Source of the DNA: Chamaea fasciata | Lineage: Eukaryota; Chordata; Aves; Passeriformes; Sylviidae | DNA: 64,000 nt | Direction of reading: 5' to 3' | Assembly: GCA_029207755.1 (NCBI GenBank) | Contig: JARCOQ010000002.1 | Location: 45,897,744 to 45,961,743 of the forward strand | In this document: in pieces, positions 14,724 through 27,370 of the stretch | Layout: each line of letters starts with the position of its first letter | How positions within the stretch are numbered: position 1 is the stretch's first letter | Made by a program: the position numbers and the translations under genes | Notes under the pieces: generated by a model | Told to the model about the DNA's origin: nothing | What the model saw: only the letters and a program-made list of their open reading frames with translations | The model's database searches: none

Positions 14724-14762
<39 letters not shown>
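14724..14762 (+). repeat. Poly(A) tract, 39 A
   Basis: An uninterrupted run of 39 A, followed by a C-rich stretch. There is no recognisable element body upstream and no target duplication was noticed, so I call it a homopolymer rather than a retrogene tail. Confidence 0.9.
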
Positions 14763-14763
<1 letters not shown>

Positions 14764-17700
14764 ACCCCCCCTCCAAAAAGAAAAAAAATCCACACTTATT
14801 ACCAAAGCTGGTAAATCTTTTGGCTAGAAGAGGAAGTAATGGTGGGGGATGGGCCAGATACCTATAATAAACCAAGAGCAAAACCTATATAAATCAAATA
14901 AATACCAGAAGAATCAATGACATAACCAAAACTTACTTTTACCCATACAGTTGATTAGAAAAGTATTAGGGAGAAAACAGTAGCCAGCTTAGCACAGGTT
15001 TCCTTTTGCTTGTGTTTTCAAGCCTGCTATCCATATTTGTAGCCAGCTGTTCCTGTACCACAACACATTCTCCCCCTAAATCCCAAAGAGGACTGCTCTG
15101 AGTGTCACACTTTAGGAAGAAGTGTCTCAGACAGATGTCAGTTCTCATATTTCTCTGTACTTTAAGCTGGCACTGAGCATCCCTTCTCTTGCCTGGCTGC
15201 CTTCTCTCCCCTTGCTGGTCAGATTTTCTGTGTCTGAGAATCCAAGTGTCATAGCAAGGGCAAAAGACGCATTAAATTGATTTGTGTAAACTGGCCAAAT
15301 TAGGAAACAAAACATTTCTGCTCAGGGCTATTTCCCTCCAGATAAGAGAGTGTTGTTTACTCTCTAGTAATAATTTAATTCCATCTTGGTCATCTCTGGA
15401 ACACAGACACTGTTTTGTTTTACTAACTCAGACAGCAATGCTTGGAGGGGGAGCCTCTTGGGAGATGAAGTTTTGGGTGGTGGAGGGCAGTGGAAGAAAG
15501 GGAGACTGGAATTGCAGCCTGTGCTTTCACTGCTTTAACACTGTGCACTGCAACTTCCAGGTAAAAGAAAACAATCCCCCTAGTATGCCTTCTCACTGCT
15601 GCAAGTGCTGTGCATTTCATTCTGCAGTGCACACCTGCCCATACTGCATGTAAAGGGGGTTCAGCACCTTCCTTCCCAAAAAAATCGATGCAGACTTCAT
15701 GAGTCTTTCTCCTTGTGGGTATGAAAAGGGCTAATATGTTTTATTTTCACCATCCTGAAGGAACAGGCAAAAGTACAATTGCCTACACAGAACTGAGTAA
15801 CTTCTGGCAAAATTTTCTGTAATGCTCCCGTAACTCAATACAATAGGACAGTCAATTTCAGCAACAGTTAACTAATAGCAGAAAGGTAGAAATTTTATGT
15901 CATATTCTACCTTATTAATTATTAATTTGCTATGAATAAAGCTGCACCAAAGAAAAATCATTCCATTATTAGAACCCAGAAAGCAAAATCGTCTTCAATA
16001 GCTCTCAAAGCACTTGTACACAAATAATTTCAGGAACTCAGCCAATACTACAACAGAACATGATGAATTCATCATCATTCATTGGAAGAGAAAAACATGA
16101 ATTCCTGAAGGTCCATTTACACAACAAAAACCCCGTAGACCCATTTATTTTAATTCCCAGACATAATGGAACAGCAGTATAGTTAAACGCAGAAAAAACA
16201 CAAGGCAAATAATTTCACAAATAAATATCATGTAAACAGCAAGTATTCTCAAAGTCTTTCTTGGAGTTTTTGCTTTGCAAAGCTGTTACACTATCAGCTT
16301 TCAAATGGATGAGCATTAAAAAAAGTCTCTAAGACTGTTCAAGACGGTTAAACCAGTCAAAAGACCATTTAAAAGACTGTCGTTATGCCCAGTCTTTAAC
16401 AGAGAAACAGGTTCAAGCCTGAAGATAACCACCTCTTTGCCATTTCAGACATGCTACACATCCTTTCACCATTATTTGTTATAAATAACAGCATCACTGC
16501 ACAAACTTGATTTAAAATCTTAATCCCACATTGCATCAACCACTCAGCATCTAATAGATGTTTAACACCACACAGAATCAAGCTACAAAGAGAATTTTAT
16601 TTGCAAGTCTTTAAACCACATCTACAGCCAAACTTACAACCTCAGATGACACAATTAAACACCTGGTAGAGAAAGGAGAATGAAGGGGAAAACACTGAAA
16701 AATACTGGGGAGAACCAGGAAAGTCAACAACACCGTGGTGCCTGCCTGGCAATCTGCTAGTTCCTTCCTCCCTCTTTTGACGTGGCTTAAAACAGGAAGG
16801 GGTTTTACTGCTCAATAATAGCCCAAATCCCCTGTCAGACCAGCACTCACGTAGCCCTTTTCCCAGCATATTACCACACAAATTGAGCACTACCCCCATG
16901 TCACAAAGTGAAATCAAGTGAGAGGCAGAGCCTTGGCTGTTTCTAAGAGCTTTATTATTGCAAAAATCAAGGAAATTTGAAAAATTCCCAGAGAGGACAC
17001 CACTGTCCTTTCCTGAGCAGGCATTTCACTCTGATTTGTAGTTGTGGAGCAGAAGAAAAAAAAATGTTCACTTACTCCTCATATTTATGTGGTATCAGTT
17101 ACCTTTAAGGAATCACCTTGATCAAGGGTCCAGGATCCTCTAGACCCTGGCAGCTGTCAGCTGTATCTGCAAATTCATGTCTGAGGTTATGCATCAGTGG
17201 CTGCATTCACACTAGAGTGCAGACTCTCTTGAGTTCATGAAAAACTGCCCCTTCTCTACCTTATTTTAAACCTTTGTGGAGAAAACAAAACTTAACAAAC
17301 CAACACTTCCTTCACAGCCTTTCAAAACACTTTGTTAAGTCACAGCGTTCTGGTATAAAACCTATCAGAGCTTTATACAACTTCTAAAACTGAGTAGCTG
17401 CTCCTGTTGAAATATGTTTGAGAAATAGAACTAGATTGTTAGTATTAAACAAAACAGATAAGCAACATGATCTTTTAAGTCATTATTCATCAGGGTTGAT
17501 TTCAAGGCAGATTTGCACTTGTTTCTTCTATAAAGAAGATATTTAACACAATTATTCTGAAAGACACAGCACTTAGGGAAAAATATTATTGGTACAGCTC
17601 AAGAGATCCTAAGAAAACAAACAAAAGCAAGGGCGAGGCCAGCAGGAAGAAAGAGAGTAATTCTCACCTGTAAAACCACTTTCAGATAAATACTATGCCT

Positions 17701-20700
17701 GGTAATACAGTATACATGATGAGGCTGCCATCCTCAGGGAATTGGGGAGGTATTGCAGCTCACTTCCAGAGAGGATTTATGCCTGAGAATAATATTCTCC
17801 AGAGAATAACTCATTTAAATTAATTCCTCAAGAACTGGCTAATAAGACAAATATTAGAATACCTTAAAATGTCTTCAACATTATCTTCCTTAATCCCAGT
17901 CACTCCCAAATGTTAGGCTAAAACTAGATTACGGGCTCATTCAAGTATTCTACTCCTGGTGCTGTACAGAAAGTTCTCCAGTACATTTCAGAACAAAAGG
18001 CTTCTTTAACCGACTCACAATTGCTGTCTGACAATTATGCACACAACTCAACTGGCAAGACAACCAAGAGAAAGAAATGGAAGCTTTTTAACTTTCAACT
18101 GCCACAAAGAGGACTAGCATAATTTGATTCTATCACGGCCAAAATGTTACATATAAGTTAGGAGACAGGCCACAAGAAATACAACCATACCACCACTCTT
18201 GATTTTCAATTGAACTTTCATTTTTCAGTTTCAGAATCCAGGGATAGCTTCCATAGTACTTAAACTATCGCTCCTTTTAGTGAAGGAGAGTGAAGTCAGA
18301 AAACCCCACAAACTTGATTTTAAAATTTTGTTATGCTACCTTTCTTCCATGCTGTACAAGTAGTAAAGACTGTGAAAAACACATTAAAAAAGCAGAACCC
18401 CTTAAATAAGCTGTTTAAAAGAAAAAAATATGTGTTCACTCACATTAGCAATAGACGGTCTATTCAGGAGCATTCAACATCCTGAATTCCAGATAATGAT
18501 ACAGAGAAATGGTCACTGAAATCAAGTTTAAAAAAGCATTCCCCACTGGACTGCTGCCATCAGATGCTAATCAGTTTAATCACAGATAGGCCTGGGTTAA
18601 ATAAATATGTAAGTTAATTCAGAGTGTCTAAGTCTAAGAGAAAGGTTACTATAAAAAAAAGTGCTTTCCCAACCTGTTAGTTCTGAAGCTATTGATACTC
18701 AAAACTGTCTACTGATGCACCTAAACTCCAGTCATCGCCAAAACAAACAGACTCCAATTGACAGCTTGTGATTTTACTAGCCAGCAAAACCCAGCCAACA
18801 GATCTGAATGTAATCATAAAACTGATAATCCATTTACTTGCAAAGCATTTACTCTGCACTGAGCCTTCAAAAGGCATGTGTTATTGTGCTAAAAAGAAAT
18901 TAATAACTCAGTGAAAAAGGCACAAGTCATAACAGAGGAAAATCTGTAGAGAACTTTCCTTACAGTAAGATACTTTAGGAGCTCAGTTAAATGCATCAAG
19001 GTTCATTCAGTTACAGTCTTTATATAATGGGACAAGTTCTCTTTGCTATCGTACAAGGTCACTGCTTTTTCATCCTGCCAGGCAAATGTCACAGAAGAGT
19101 CACTAGTTGGTAAAGCTGGGTAAGATCTTTTCTTTCTAAGAACAGTAAAAACAAGAAGTTACTAGAATGAATTGTTTAATGTTGTGGTAGATCCACTATT
19201 TCAAATTGTATTTTCTCCAATAAGCTTTCCAACTCAGTTACCTGATTCAGTAATTATTCACCACCTCAATATTGTGCATAAAGAAAATTATCAATATTTT
19301 GACAATAAATTCATGCTTAAACCTCGCTTTATTTTTTTACTTCCAGCTTAACAGGAGTGCTTTTATTGGGCACAAGTCCTATTCTGCAAGGCAAGAAAAT
19401 TGTGTTGTCTGCTCTCCATATCTGACCATAGAGAAGCTGTCTGCTGTACAAGTCACACTTTATGTTTCCCCTCTTGCTTCTGTCGCAGAAGTTCCAGTAC
19501 AACTATGACAGACCCCAGAATGTAGAAACTGAGTCACCCCAACAGATCACAGGCACAAGAAATACTCCACACCACTGTATGAGATTGTTCCAATCTCTTT
19601 TTTAAACCCCTGCCCACTCTGAGTGTATAAGCTACATGCAGAACTGCGGAAGCCTTTTCAAGAACAACTTGTTTGTTCATCATGAAGAGGTTACTAAGCT
19701 GTCGCCTGGGATTCTTCAGTACACATCTACTCTGGATTCTTAAGAAGGAGCCGTACTTCCCATCTGCAGGTCTGAAAACAAAATTGGAATCCCTACTCCC
19801 ATCCTAATCATCTTCAATCAGCTACTGCAATTCTTTTTACTTCCACAAATGTCCATTTCTCACGAAACAAAATAAAATGCTGCTTCCAAGAGACCAGCAT
19901 TCACTATCAAACTCTGACCTCAATTAAGCTTTGATTTTTAATATTCATCCTTGGCTTGCCTATTAAATCTTACAAACCAAGTGGCCCATCCTTTACGCTT
20001 CAGCAGTTCATTACTAATCTCTCAAGTTCCCCAAATACCACTTTCCCCAAGCTTATTCCCCTTCTGCTCTCTGTACTTCCCACAAACATCTCCGTAGGCA
20101 CTCCATTCTCCAGATTTTCTTTTTCAGTACAACCACCCCCCTGTGACAAAATACACAGAAAATATTAGTGATTAAGCATGCAACAACTAAGGTTCACAAT
20201 GACATTCAGAGTCATCCTGTAACAACTGCACAAAACCCATCACATTCACTGGCTTTCGTACAACCAGCTTCTTGGCAGAAGTTTATGAACTGCCTGATGC
20301 AGTTTTCCTGCAGAATTTCCGGCTGGAGCCCACCCAAGTTCCATCCTTTGTTAGTCAAAAATTTATTCCCTTTTTCAGTACTGGCAAAACTCAGTATTAC
20401 AGCACTTCTGAAATTATTGGACAGTTTGTCAAATGGAAGACATGAAGGGATATTCCAAGCCAATGGTAGGGCACACTGATGGCATTAGGACTTAACTCAA
20501 ACCAGAAATTTGAAAGGTTTAATAGTAATACATCCTCAAAATACTTGAATTACTTGACAGAAAAAGTGGAAGGCTTTGAAAAAATCTATAGAAAGTCTTT
20601 ATTTTTCAAAAGATAAAAAGTAAATGTTAAGTACTTTGTGTCAGATTTGTCTGTCTTGATTACTCATGCTAAATCAGGCAGAATATAACAGTGGACATTT

Positions 20701-23700
20701 TGGAGAAAACCATCAAATGTTTTCTATTAGAGTGTTTAAATTTACCTTTACAATGTGCATGATCAATTTTAAAATTGCTAACATCGGATTTCCTCAGTAT
20801 TACATGTTTTATTAATTAATGTCATTTATAAAACAATGCATTCCCCTAGTTGTAAAAACATCAAGCATCGGTTGAAACAACAACTAGTAAAATGTTTTTG
20901 GCAAGACTGACAAGTATAGCACCAGCAGATCCAGAAGAACGCTGTTCCCTGAAAGCTCATGAAGTTCTGAATTGGGACGCACTGAAAGTGTTTCAGTGCT
21001 CTTGACTCCACACAGCAGAGCACAGAAAACGACAAAGTCACCAATTATTGCCTACACAGCTAAAGGGTGTTATAATGTAAAAATACACTGGAGATCATTT
21101 GCTTGCTTCTCTGAAATACCCCACAGGCACTGTGCACACACCCACACAGACTGGGGAGGGGAGAACAATTGGTGTCTCCCCTCTTCTCCAGTGAGTGCCC
21201 TATAAACAGAATAGGGGAAAAAAAAATTTGGTCCACTGAGCCACTCAGTAAGAAATATTTTGAAACAGTAGTTTGCATAAACACCAAACAACAATAGACT
21301 AAACTGCAGCTTAGCTCAGGGCATAAAATGTGATAACTACCTCTTTGTGAAAGAAACTTAAAAATTAGTTTGGTTTCTCAAGTATTAAATATCCTCATTT
21401 GTTTTAAGTCCTAAGGGATATGGCCCCTCAGCATCTCTACAGAATCAGACTGCCGTTTGGACTTAGTAACAATAGCCCTGGATTTGTTGCAGTATTTATG
21501 ACCCAATTTTAATTCTTAGCCATAGTCTTCAGCAGGAATAAAAATTCAACACTAATTACAGTTGCCAAAGCACGTCTCAGACACACAGCCAGGTAAAACA
21601 CGCTGAACAAACTTCTCCCACATGAAAAAGATGCCAGCTCTCTCTCTCCACTAAAACACGCTTCTTTTTTTTTTAAGCTGGTTTTTATGCTGTCTTCTAA
21701 GACTTAACCACTCCATACTTAGTACTTGTTTTCATTCTATCTCAGCTTGCAAAAAATTCCCATTTAGAATCAAATTTTGAATTTAATTGATGAGCTGTTT
21801 CACCTCCTTTTTTAAATCATTAGTAAGACACTCAATCTGAGCTTAGTATTTACCCTACAAGCACTGTTCTCTGACTTGTAGCTCAAATTACTGCCACATC
21901 GACTATTTTTGCTTTAAGTCCTTCAGCAAGTTTCTAGTCCATGGAATATTTAGGCCAATAAAGTTGGGGATTTTTTTTCCCAAGTTTTACGAGGAAATGC
22001 TTCCAAATGGCTTGCCTGAAGTATTTGCCACATGCAGTATTCCCCGACCTGCAAAATATTGCAATTTGATGTTTTCAGAAGGAGATAATATGCTTTTTCA
22101 TTTACTCATACCAGCAGCTCGTCTGTCACAGCTCTATTAGTTTCAAGTCTACTCAAGATGTACCCTCTAGTGCTGGTGTTAATATTTTATGTAGGGATGG
22201 ATGCAGAATTAACACCAAGGACTCTTACTGTCAACATACATACAGGGAGCCAATTTCTTTGCAGCACATGCTGGCAAGCAGATATTCACAACCTGGCTGC
22301 AGAAGCCTAGACTTCACACTATGCAGTTCATCCTGTTGAAGAAGCTGGTGGCAGCTGCAGCTCAACTACTTTCAGCGCCTAAGCCAGCTAGATTTCTTAC
22401 TAATTTCAGAGCCAAACAAGAGTTTGCACTTGTACTTTAAGATATTGGTGCTGCATTTCTTTATCCTATCTATTGCCATCACCCGCCTTTCAAAATCCAC
22501 TTGCTAATTTTCTAAATTAGGTTGCTAATCCCTTTATATTTAAAAACAAAGCTACTCTTCATTTACAGACGTCCTTCCAGTATTATTGTGAAACCCAGAT
22601 TCCCACCCACATATCTGCAGAACCACTCCACTGCCTGAAGCCATCCTGGAATAAACAAGACATTAATACAGCCTCTCACTGTGCAAAGCCTGCAGGAACA
22701 GGCACCATCACACCCCCTGATTTTTCAGAGAGCTGAGGAAAGCCAGGTGTCTCCATAGAAAATTGGGAGCACAAATCCAGTATTCAGACTTCTGAAACAA
22801 GCACCACAGACACTGAGCCATCCAGTTACTTTTACTGCTCCTTGTAAAGTCTTTAGAATGGGAAAGGCAAGAAGCTGAAATAGATTCTCAGCTGTCTCTA
22901 CCCAGAGACAGCATTTCTGCCTCTGTATCTGAGCATCTGCAACCTGACAACTTCAGCATTACAACTTCACTTCCGCATCATCAAGATGCTTTTCCTAATT
23001 GAGGTGTGACTAAGCCACTTGCAGACTCCACCTTTGCATGTTTGTGTTAAATTGGAAGAGATGTGACAATTCCATTGACTTAAAGAGTCAAATCCACATG
23101 ATTCATGTGCCGGTGTAACACATGACACTATATAATGCACTTAACAGCCTTTATGTTGTTGGCACTTCATGTTTAACACTCCAACGTGATCTTCTCATAA
23201 CCAGGAACGAGATATCTTCACCTGGAGATGTGGTCCCAGAGTTCTGGTTTCATTGCTAAAGAGTCCCAGGTAAAATATTTATCACGTCACCATCCCTACT
23301 GCATGAACGGTAAGACAAAATCTCACAGTATAGGAATTCCTAACAAACCATCCTACAGACCATCTTTACTAAGAAGAATTATTTAGCACTCATACCTCTT
23401 CCTATTTTCTCCCCTCCTTACACTTGAAAGAGCTGAGAGAAGAATTAACAGTAGTTTGTATGCAGTTTGTAGGTTTCTTTAAAACCACTAGAATACAGGA
23501 ACAAAAGGAACAAGAGGACCAAAAATCCTCTTTTGTTCAGCAGATTTCCACTCAAAAAAATTCCCCATTTGTCTTTCCTTTCTTAGACTTCTTTCCTCTT
23601 GCTAATCAGTGCCAGCCTCCAATTAGAACTGACAATAGAAGAAAGTCTTTTTATGCTTTTCAGTCATCACTACATAAAACACCATACTATACTTCATTCT

Positions 23701-23722
23701 CCACTCAGTTCCTTCTTCTCAG

Positions 23723-23773
23723 AAAAAAAAAAAAAAACAAAAACAACAAAAAAAACCCAAACCAAACCAAAAC

Positions 23774-23806
<33 letters not shown>

Positions 23807-23841
23807 AAAAAAAAAAACCAAAAACCAAACCCAAACACTTA
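23723..23841 (+). repeat. A/C-rich tract without any G
   Basis: 119 bp containing long A runs broken by single or double C, with no G at all. It looks like an expanded and decayed poly(A) or (CAAA)n tract. The lysine-rich open frames crossing it are artefacts. Confidence 0.9.
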
Positions 23842-25317
23842 GAATAAGTTTAGTGGTTTTAATCCTTCTCTCATTCTCAAACCAAAACCAAAATTCTTTC
23901 CAATCCTCCCAGTCTGGATTTGGAGTGTAAATACTGAACATGAGCTGGGCTTGTTTGCTGCACCTTCAGCTAAATTGCTGCTGCCATCACTGTTCCTGCT
24001 CTCTACCATCTTGTAAAAGCTTTTACTGCACATGGCCAATAAAAGAAAAAAAATCAATTTTCTCCTAGACATAACCAACTGGAAACAGCATCACAGATCA
24101 ACCTGTCAGCCTGGTATTCAAAACTAAAATCCAGAAATGAACTGAAGACCCAATGTGAAGAAGGTGGAAGGTTTATGAGGAAAAAGGAAATGCAAACACT
24201 GATTTTAGAAGAGGAAAATCAGATACAAAAAGGATATTATGATTTTGAATGATGCAATTTTGTAACATCTGGATACTCTTGTCTTGCTACACTGCTGTGT
24301 TTGTATAAAATGGCTGCACACCTTAAAACATCAGCACAGGTTGAGAACCCATGCCAGAATCCCACAATAAAAACACCTCTGTTCTTTGAACACAAAAACA
24401 CAGCAAAAATAGTAAGGAGGAATCAGCTATCACACATTAATGATATGGATTTAGAACAGCATCAAAACAGAGAAAAGTCTCCCAGCCAGGTTGAAGGAAT
24501 CCCTTCCCCCCTTGCATTGTCCACTCTCTTAGCAATTCGTATTTTTTCAGCAAAGCTCCCCAGGCTCGCTGCAACTCTTTCTAAGTTAAGAGGGCCTAGA
24601 AAAAATTGCACTGCTGCAGAGAACATGGAAATGTCAGACCTGCCTCCATTACTCCATGGCACACCTGGGACTGAGACAAAATGCCCAATTCTTTCCTATT
24701 TTCACAAACTACATCTGATCCTAGCATGCCAAGGTACAGAAATTGTTGCTGTCCTTTACATACCTTAAAATACGCCTCTTCCAAGCTGCCAGTTACTGAA
24801 AAAGCAACCAAGTCTGACCCCTCGTACCATTTGGGGTCCTTCACATGACCCCTCTCTAAGCAAAAGACTGCAGAGACCAGGCACTGGCTATACCCCCAGA
24901 GACACCTGCAAAACAGCCATAACTCCTGGAACACTTCTTCCCTTCTTAGTAGAGCCATGAACCTCACATCAGGAGCCAACCTTCGATAAGAGGCACAAAT
25001 ACCATTAAAACAGAGCATTAAATCAGTGGAGCTTTTTATATCCTGTAATAGATCCCAACTGTATCGAAACATTAATATTAAGCTCTAAGGACTAAGGATA
25101 TGGTACCGGGTCCAGGACACATGCTTTTAAAAGGTCCCTGAATGCTTATTCATCTAATAAAGCACAAAAGCTCTAAAGAAGCTGTTGCCATCTGTTTCCT
25201 GGACTTAGACATTTCTATATTATCCTCTCCCTACTCCCACGAACTGTTATTTGGAGATAAAAGACAAAACCAAAACCAGAAAAATTAACACTAGCACCAT
25301 AGCCCTGGTTTGTGCCT

Positions 25318-25631
25318 GAGATGTTTTGGTTTTCTGAAATTCCTTCCCAGGGAATTTTCTGTAAACAAGAGACATGTTTTGGTAACTGTAACTTGGTTTA
25401 CATTTTTTCCCTAGGAGGGACTTCTACTTGATGTCCCTCTGGTCTGACCAATGTGATTGAAGAGGTTTGTCTTTGCTTCACCAATCAAATTGGTCTGTGC
25501 AGAATAGCATAAAAAGGGAGACACATCCCAAAAATACAGGAGTCATTTTTCAGCCTTCTGAAGTCAGAGTCTTTGTGTTGTTGTGGTGTACAATAGCATC
25601 ACTAGCACTGCATTCTTGAGTCACAGCACAC
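25318..25631 (+). mobile_element. LTR-like block (possible solo LTR of an old endogenous retrovirus)
   Basis: The block has the layout of a long terminal repeat. There is a U3-like stretch, a CCAAT box (ccaatcaaattgg at 25481-25493), a TATA-like element (cataaaaaggg from 25508), a degraded polyadenylation signal near 25530, and an R/U5-like stretch ending ...gtcacagcaca. I saw no flanking target-site duplication and no internal retroviral genes, and the ends are not resolved. The general wording resembles bird ERV LTRs known to me, but I cannot name the family. Alternatively it is an intronic promoter-like element. Confidence 0.4.
25481..25518 (+). promoter_or_regulatory. CCAAT box plus TATA-like element inside the LTR-like block
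   Basis: A CCAAT motif followed about 15 bp later by cataaaaaggg forms a compact core-promoter-like arrangement. It points in the plus direction, antisense to ATP8A2. Activity is inferred only from motif spacing. Confidence 0.3.
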
Positions 25632-26720
25632 CTCTTGAGTATGGAAAGGATCTTCAAAACTTTGTAACATTGGACAATAAGTTGCATTGTGGGCAGAGTT
25701 GAAGCTTTAACTCACCATTTCTTTATTTCTGACATTTAAATCAGACTCAATTTCTTTTGTATGTAGTTCTTTGCAGTTTAATGTCAGTACTTTTATTACC
25801 TGCAACTTAAAGAAAATATATTTGTTTTAAAACAACAATTTGAAAGTAGTACTTGTGGAAGAAAGAACGGTTCAGTGCCAGCTTTCCTTTGATCCAAAGG
25901 TCTTCACAGCTGGGACAGTCAGGGACCCCACTAACCATACCATAGATTAGGTTCAAAGCTCTTCTTGTCCACATCATGTAAAACATTAGTTTTTTTGGAT
26001 GAGCAAAAAAACCCCAAAAAACTTAATGATACCAGAAGTAGTTAGATCAGGTTTATTTTGAAAAAATCAAGTAATGCTTAAGCAGTTCTTTACTTTTCTA
26101 TTTTCAGATAAAATCAGGTGCAGAGCTTGCACAACTGTGATATGCTTAAAGGGTCCCCAACTAATGCCTGTTGCCAAAGCAACGTCCACTTTCACCCTTT
26201 ATTTTAGTTTAGATTATCACCTCAGACAAAGACAGCCTATACTCTCCAGTGCCCTCAGGACATCATGTTAACTGCTTTAAAAACTGAGGTAAAGACCCAT
26301 TAAGTGACAGTGGGCACTGATGCCGAAGCAGTACACACAGTACCTGAAGGTAAATTCCTCCCCACCCTTCATTATTTATTCAAACATTAATTGAATTAAG
26401 CAGCCTTTTCTCTGCAGGGAGTACTCTGATGGCTGATCAGAATCCACAACATTGAAGATTCATATACTTCCTCCAAACAACTGGTTAAACAATATAAACT
26501 GTGCAGAAAGAGGCAGAGATGGGATTCAGCTTCACAAAGCACACAGTTTCTCAAAACCCAGGAGCTCCACAAGCACAGCACACTCACAGCAGTGCACTGC
26601 ACAGCAACAGCTGGGTCCAATAGCCTCCACTGGGACATGCCCTGCTTTTATGAGGCATGCCAGCCCTAATGGGATGCCTGTGTTCTGTCCATATTGATCT
26701 TCAGGTTAACCACAGCACTT

Positions 26721-26735
26721 AAAAAAAAAAAAAAA
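26721..26735 (+). repeat. Poly(A) tract, 15 A
   Basis: Homopolymer of 15 A. Confidence 0.8.
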
Positions 26736-27076
26736 TCACAGAAAGAAAAAATACCTGCAATTTCCTATTCACACAACCTGCATGAATCTTGCATACACTT
26801 TTATATACATACCAGCTTATAAAGCAGAGAACCATGTGTAGCCATTTGTTTTTAAAATACTCATATAATAATCACTCTCTAAATGTGAAGGCACTTGATA
26901 TCTTAAAACTCTAAAGTTCAAAATGTAAATAAAAGTCACCTTGTGGTGAAGAAAATCTCTCAAAGAAGTGTTGCCATACAGCAAGGTACTGAACCTTTCA
27001 CAAAGAGAGTCTGCAGTTTTCAGAGTAGCTATTCAGTAGCTTGAGATTACTTCACCACATTTTTTGACTTATCAAA

Positions 27077-27098
27077 ATGCAAAAAATGCAAAAAATGC
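27077..27098 (+). repeat. 9-bp tandem repeat (atgcaaaaa)
   Basis: Two full copies of a 9-bp unit plus four bases of a third. It lies about 90 bp before the CR1 fragment at 27190. Confidence 0.8.
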
Positions 27099-27189
27099 TA
27101 GTGGCAGTACCGTGCAATAGAAGGACAGCAAGTCACTATGTATCTGTGGTGTAGCCAGGACAGCAGGTACCACAGGTATCAGTCACTGT

Positions 27190-27370
27190 GCGGGAGACAG
27201 AGCACTGGAACAGGATGCCCAGAGAAGTTTTGGAGTCTCCCTCACTGAGACAGAAATTCAAGAGCCATCTGGATGCAACCCTGGGCCATGTATTCTAGGA
27301 CGGCCCTGCTTGAGCGGAGAAGTCAGACCAGATGACCCCACTGTGGTCCCTTCTGTGGATCTGTATCCCC
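27190..27370 (+). mobile_element. CR1 retrotransposon, 3' fragment
   Basis: The motifs are acaggatgcccagagaag, then ttttggagtctccctcactg, a stretch corresponding to the CR1 'atctggatgcaaccctg' segment, and agaccagatgacccc near a degraded 'gtcccttctg' tail. The order and spacing match the last ~180 bp of avian CR1 in plus orientation. The terminal short repeat is degraded. It is an old 5'-truncated copy inside the ATP8A2 intron. Confidence 0.85.

Noticed and set aside
14724..14762. 39-A run considered as the tail of a processed pseudogene.
   Set aside because: No gene-like sequence precedes it and no target-site duplication was seen.
15282..15653. 123-codon frame ending in a cysteine cluster resembling a zinc-binding motif.
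   Set aside because: The cysteines come from a short TGC-rich stretch at the end. Spacing does not match a known zinc finger and the rest is unrecognisable.
19956..20479. Two abutting plus-strand frames (70 and 103 codons) that looked like one gene with a frameshift.
   Set aside because: No similarity that I recognise, no continuity of composition, and no splice structure.
23424..23930. 168-codon frame, the longest in the window, with a lysine-rich centre.
   Set aside because: The lysine run is the A/C tract at 23723-23841. The flanks show no recognisable domain, and there are no splice or codon features of a real exon.
24301..25072. Two overlapping frames of 155 and 158 codons on opposite strands.
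   Set aside because: Neither resembles a known family and their mutual overlap suggests a chance stop-poor region. No exon-like boundaries were convincing.
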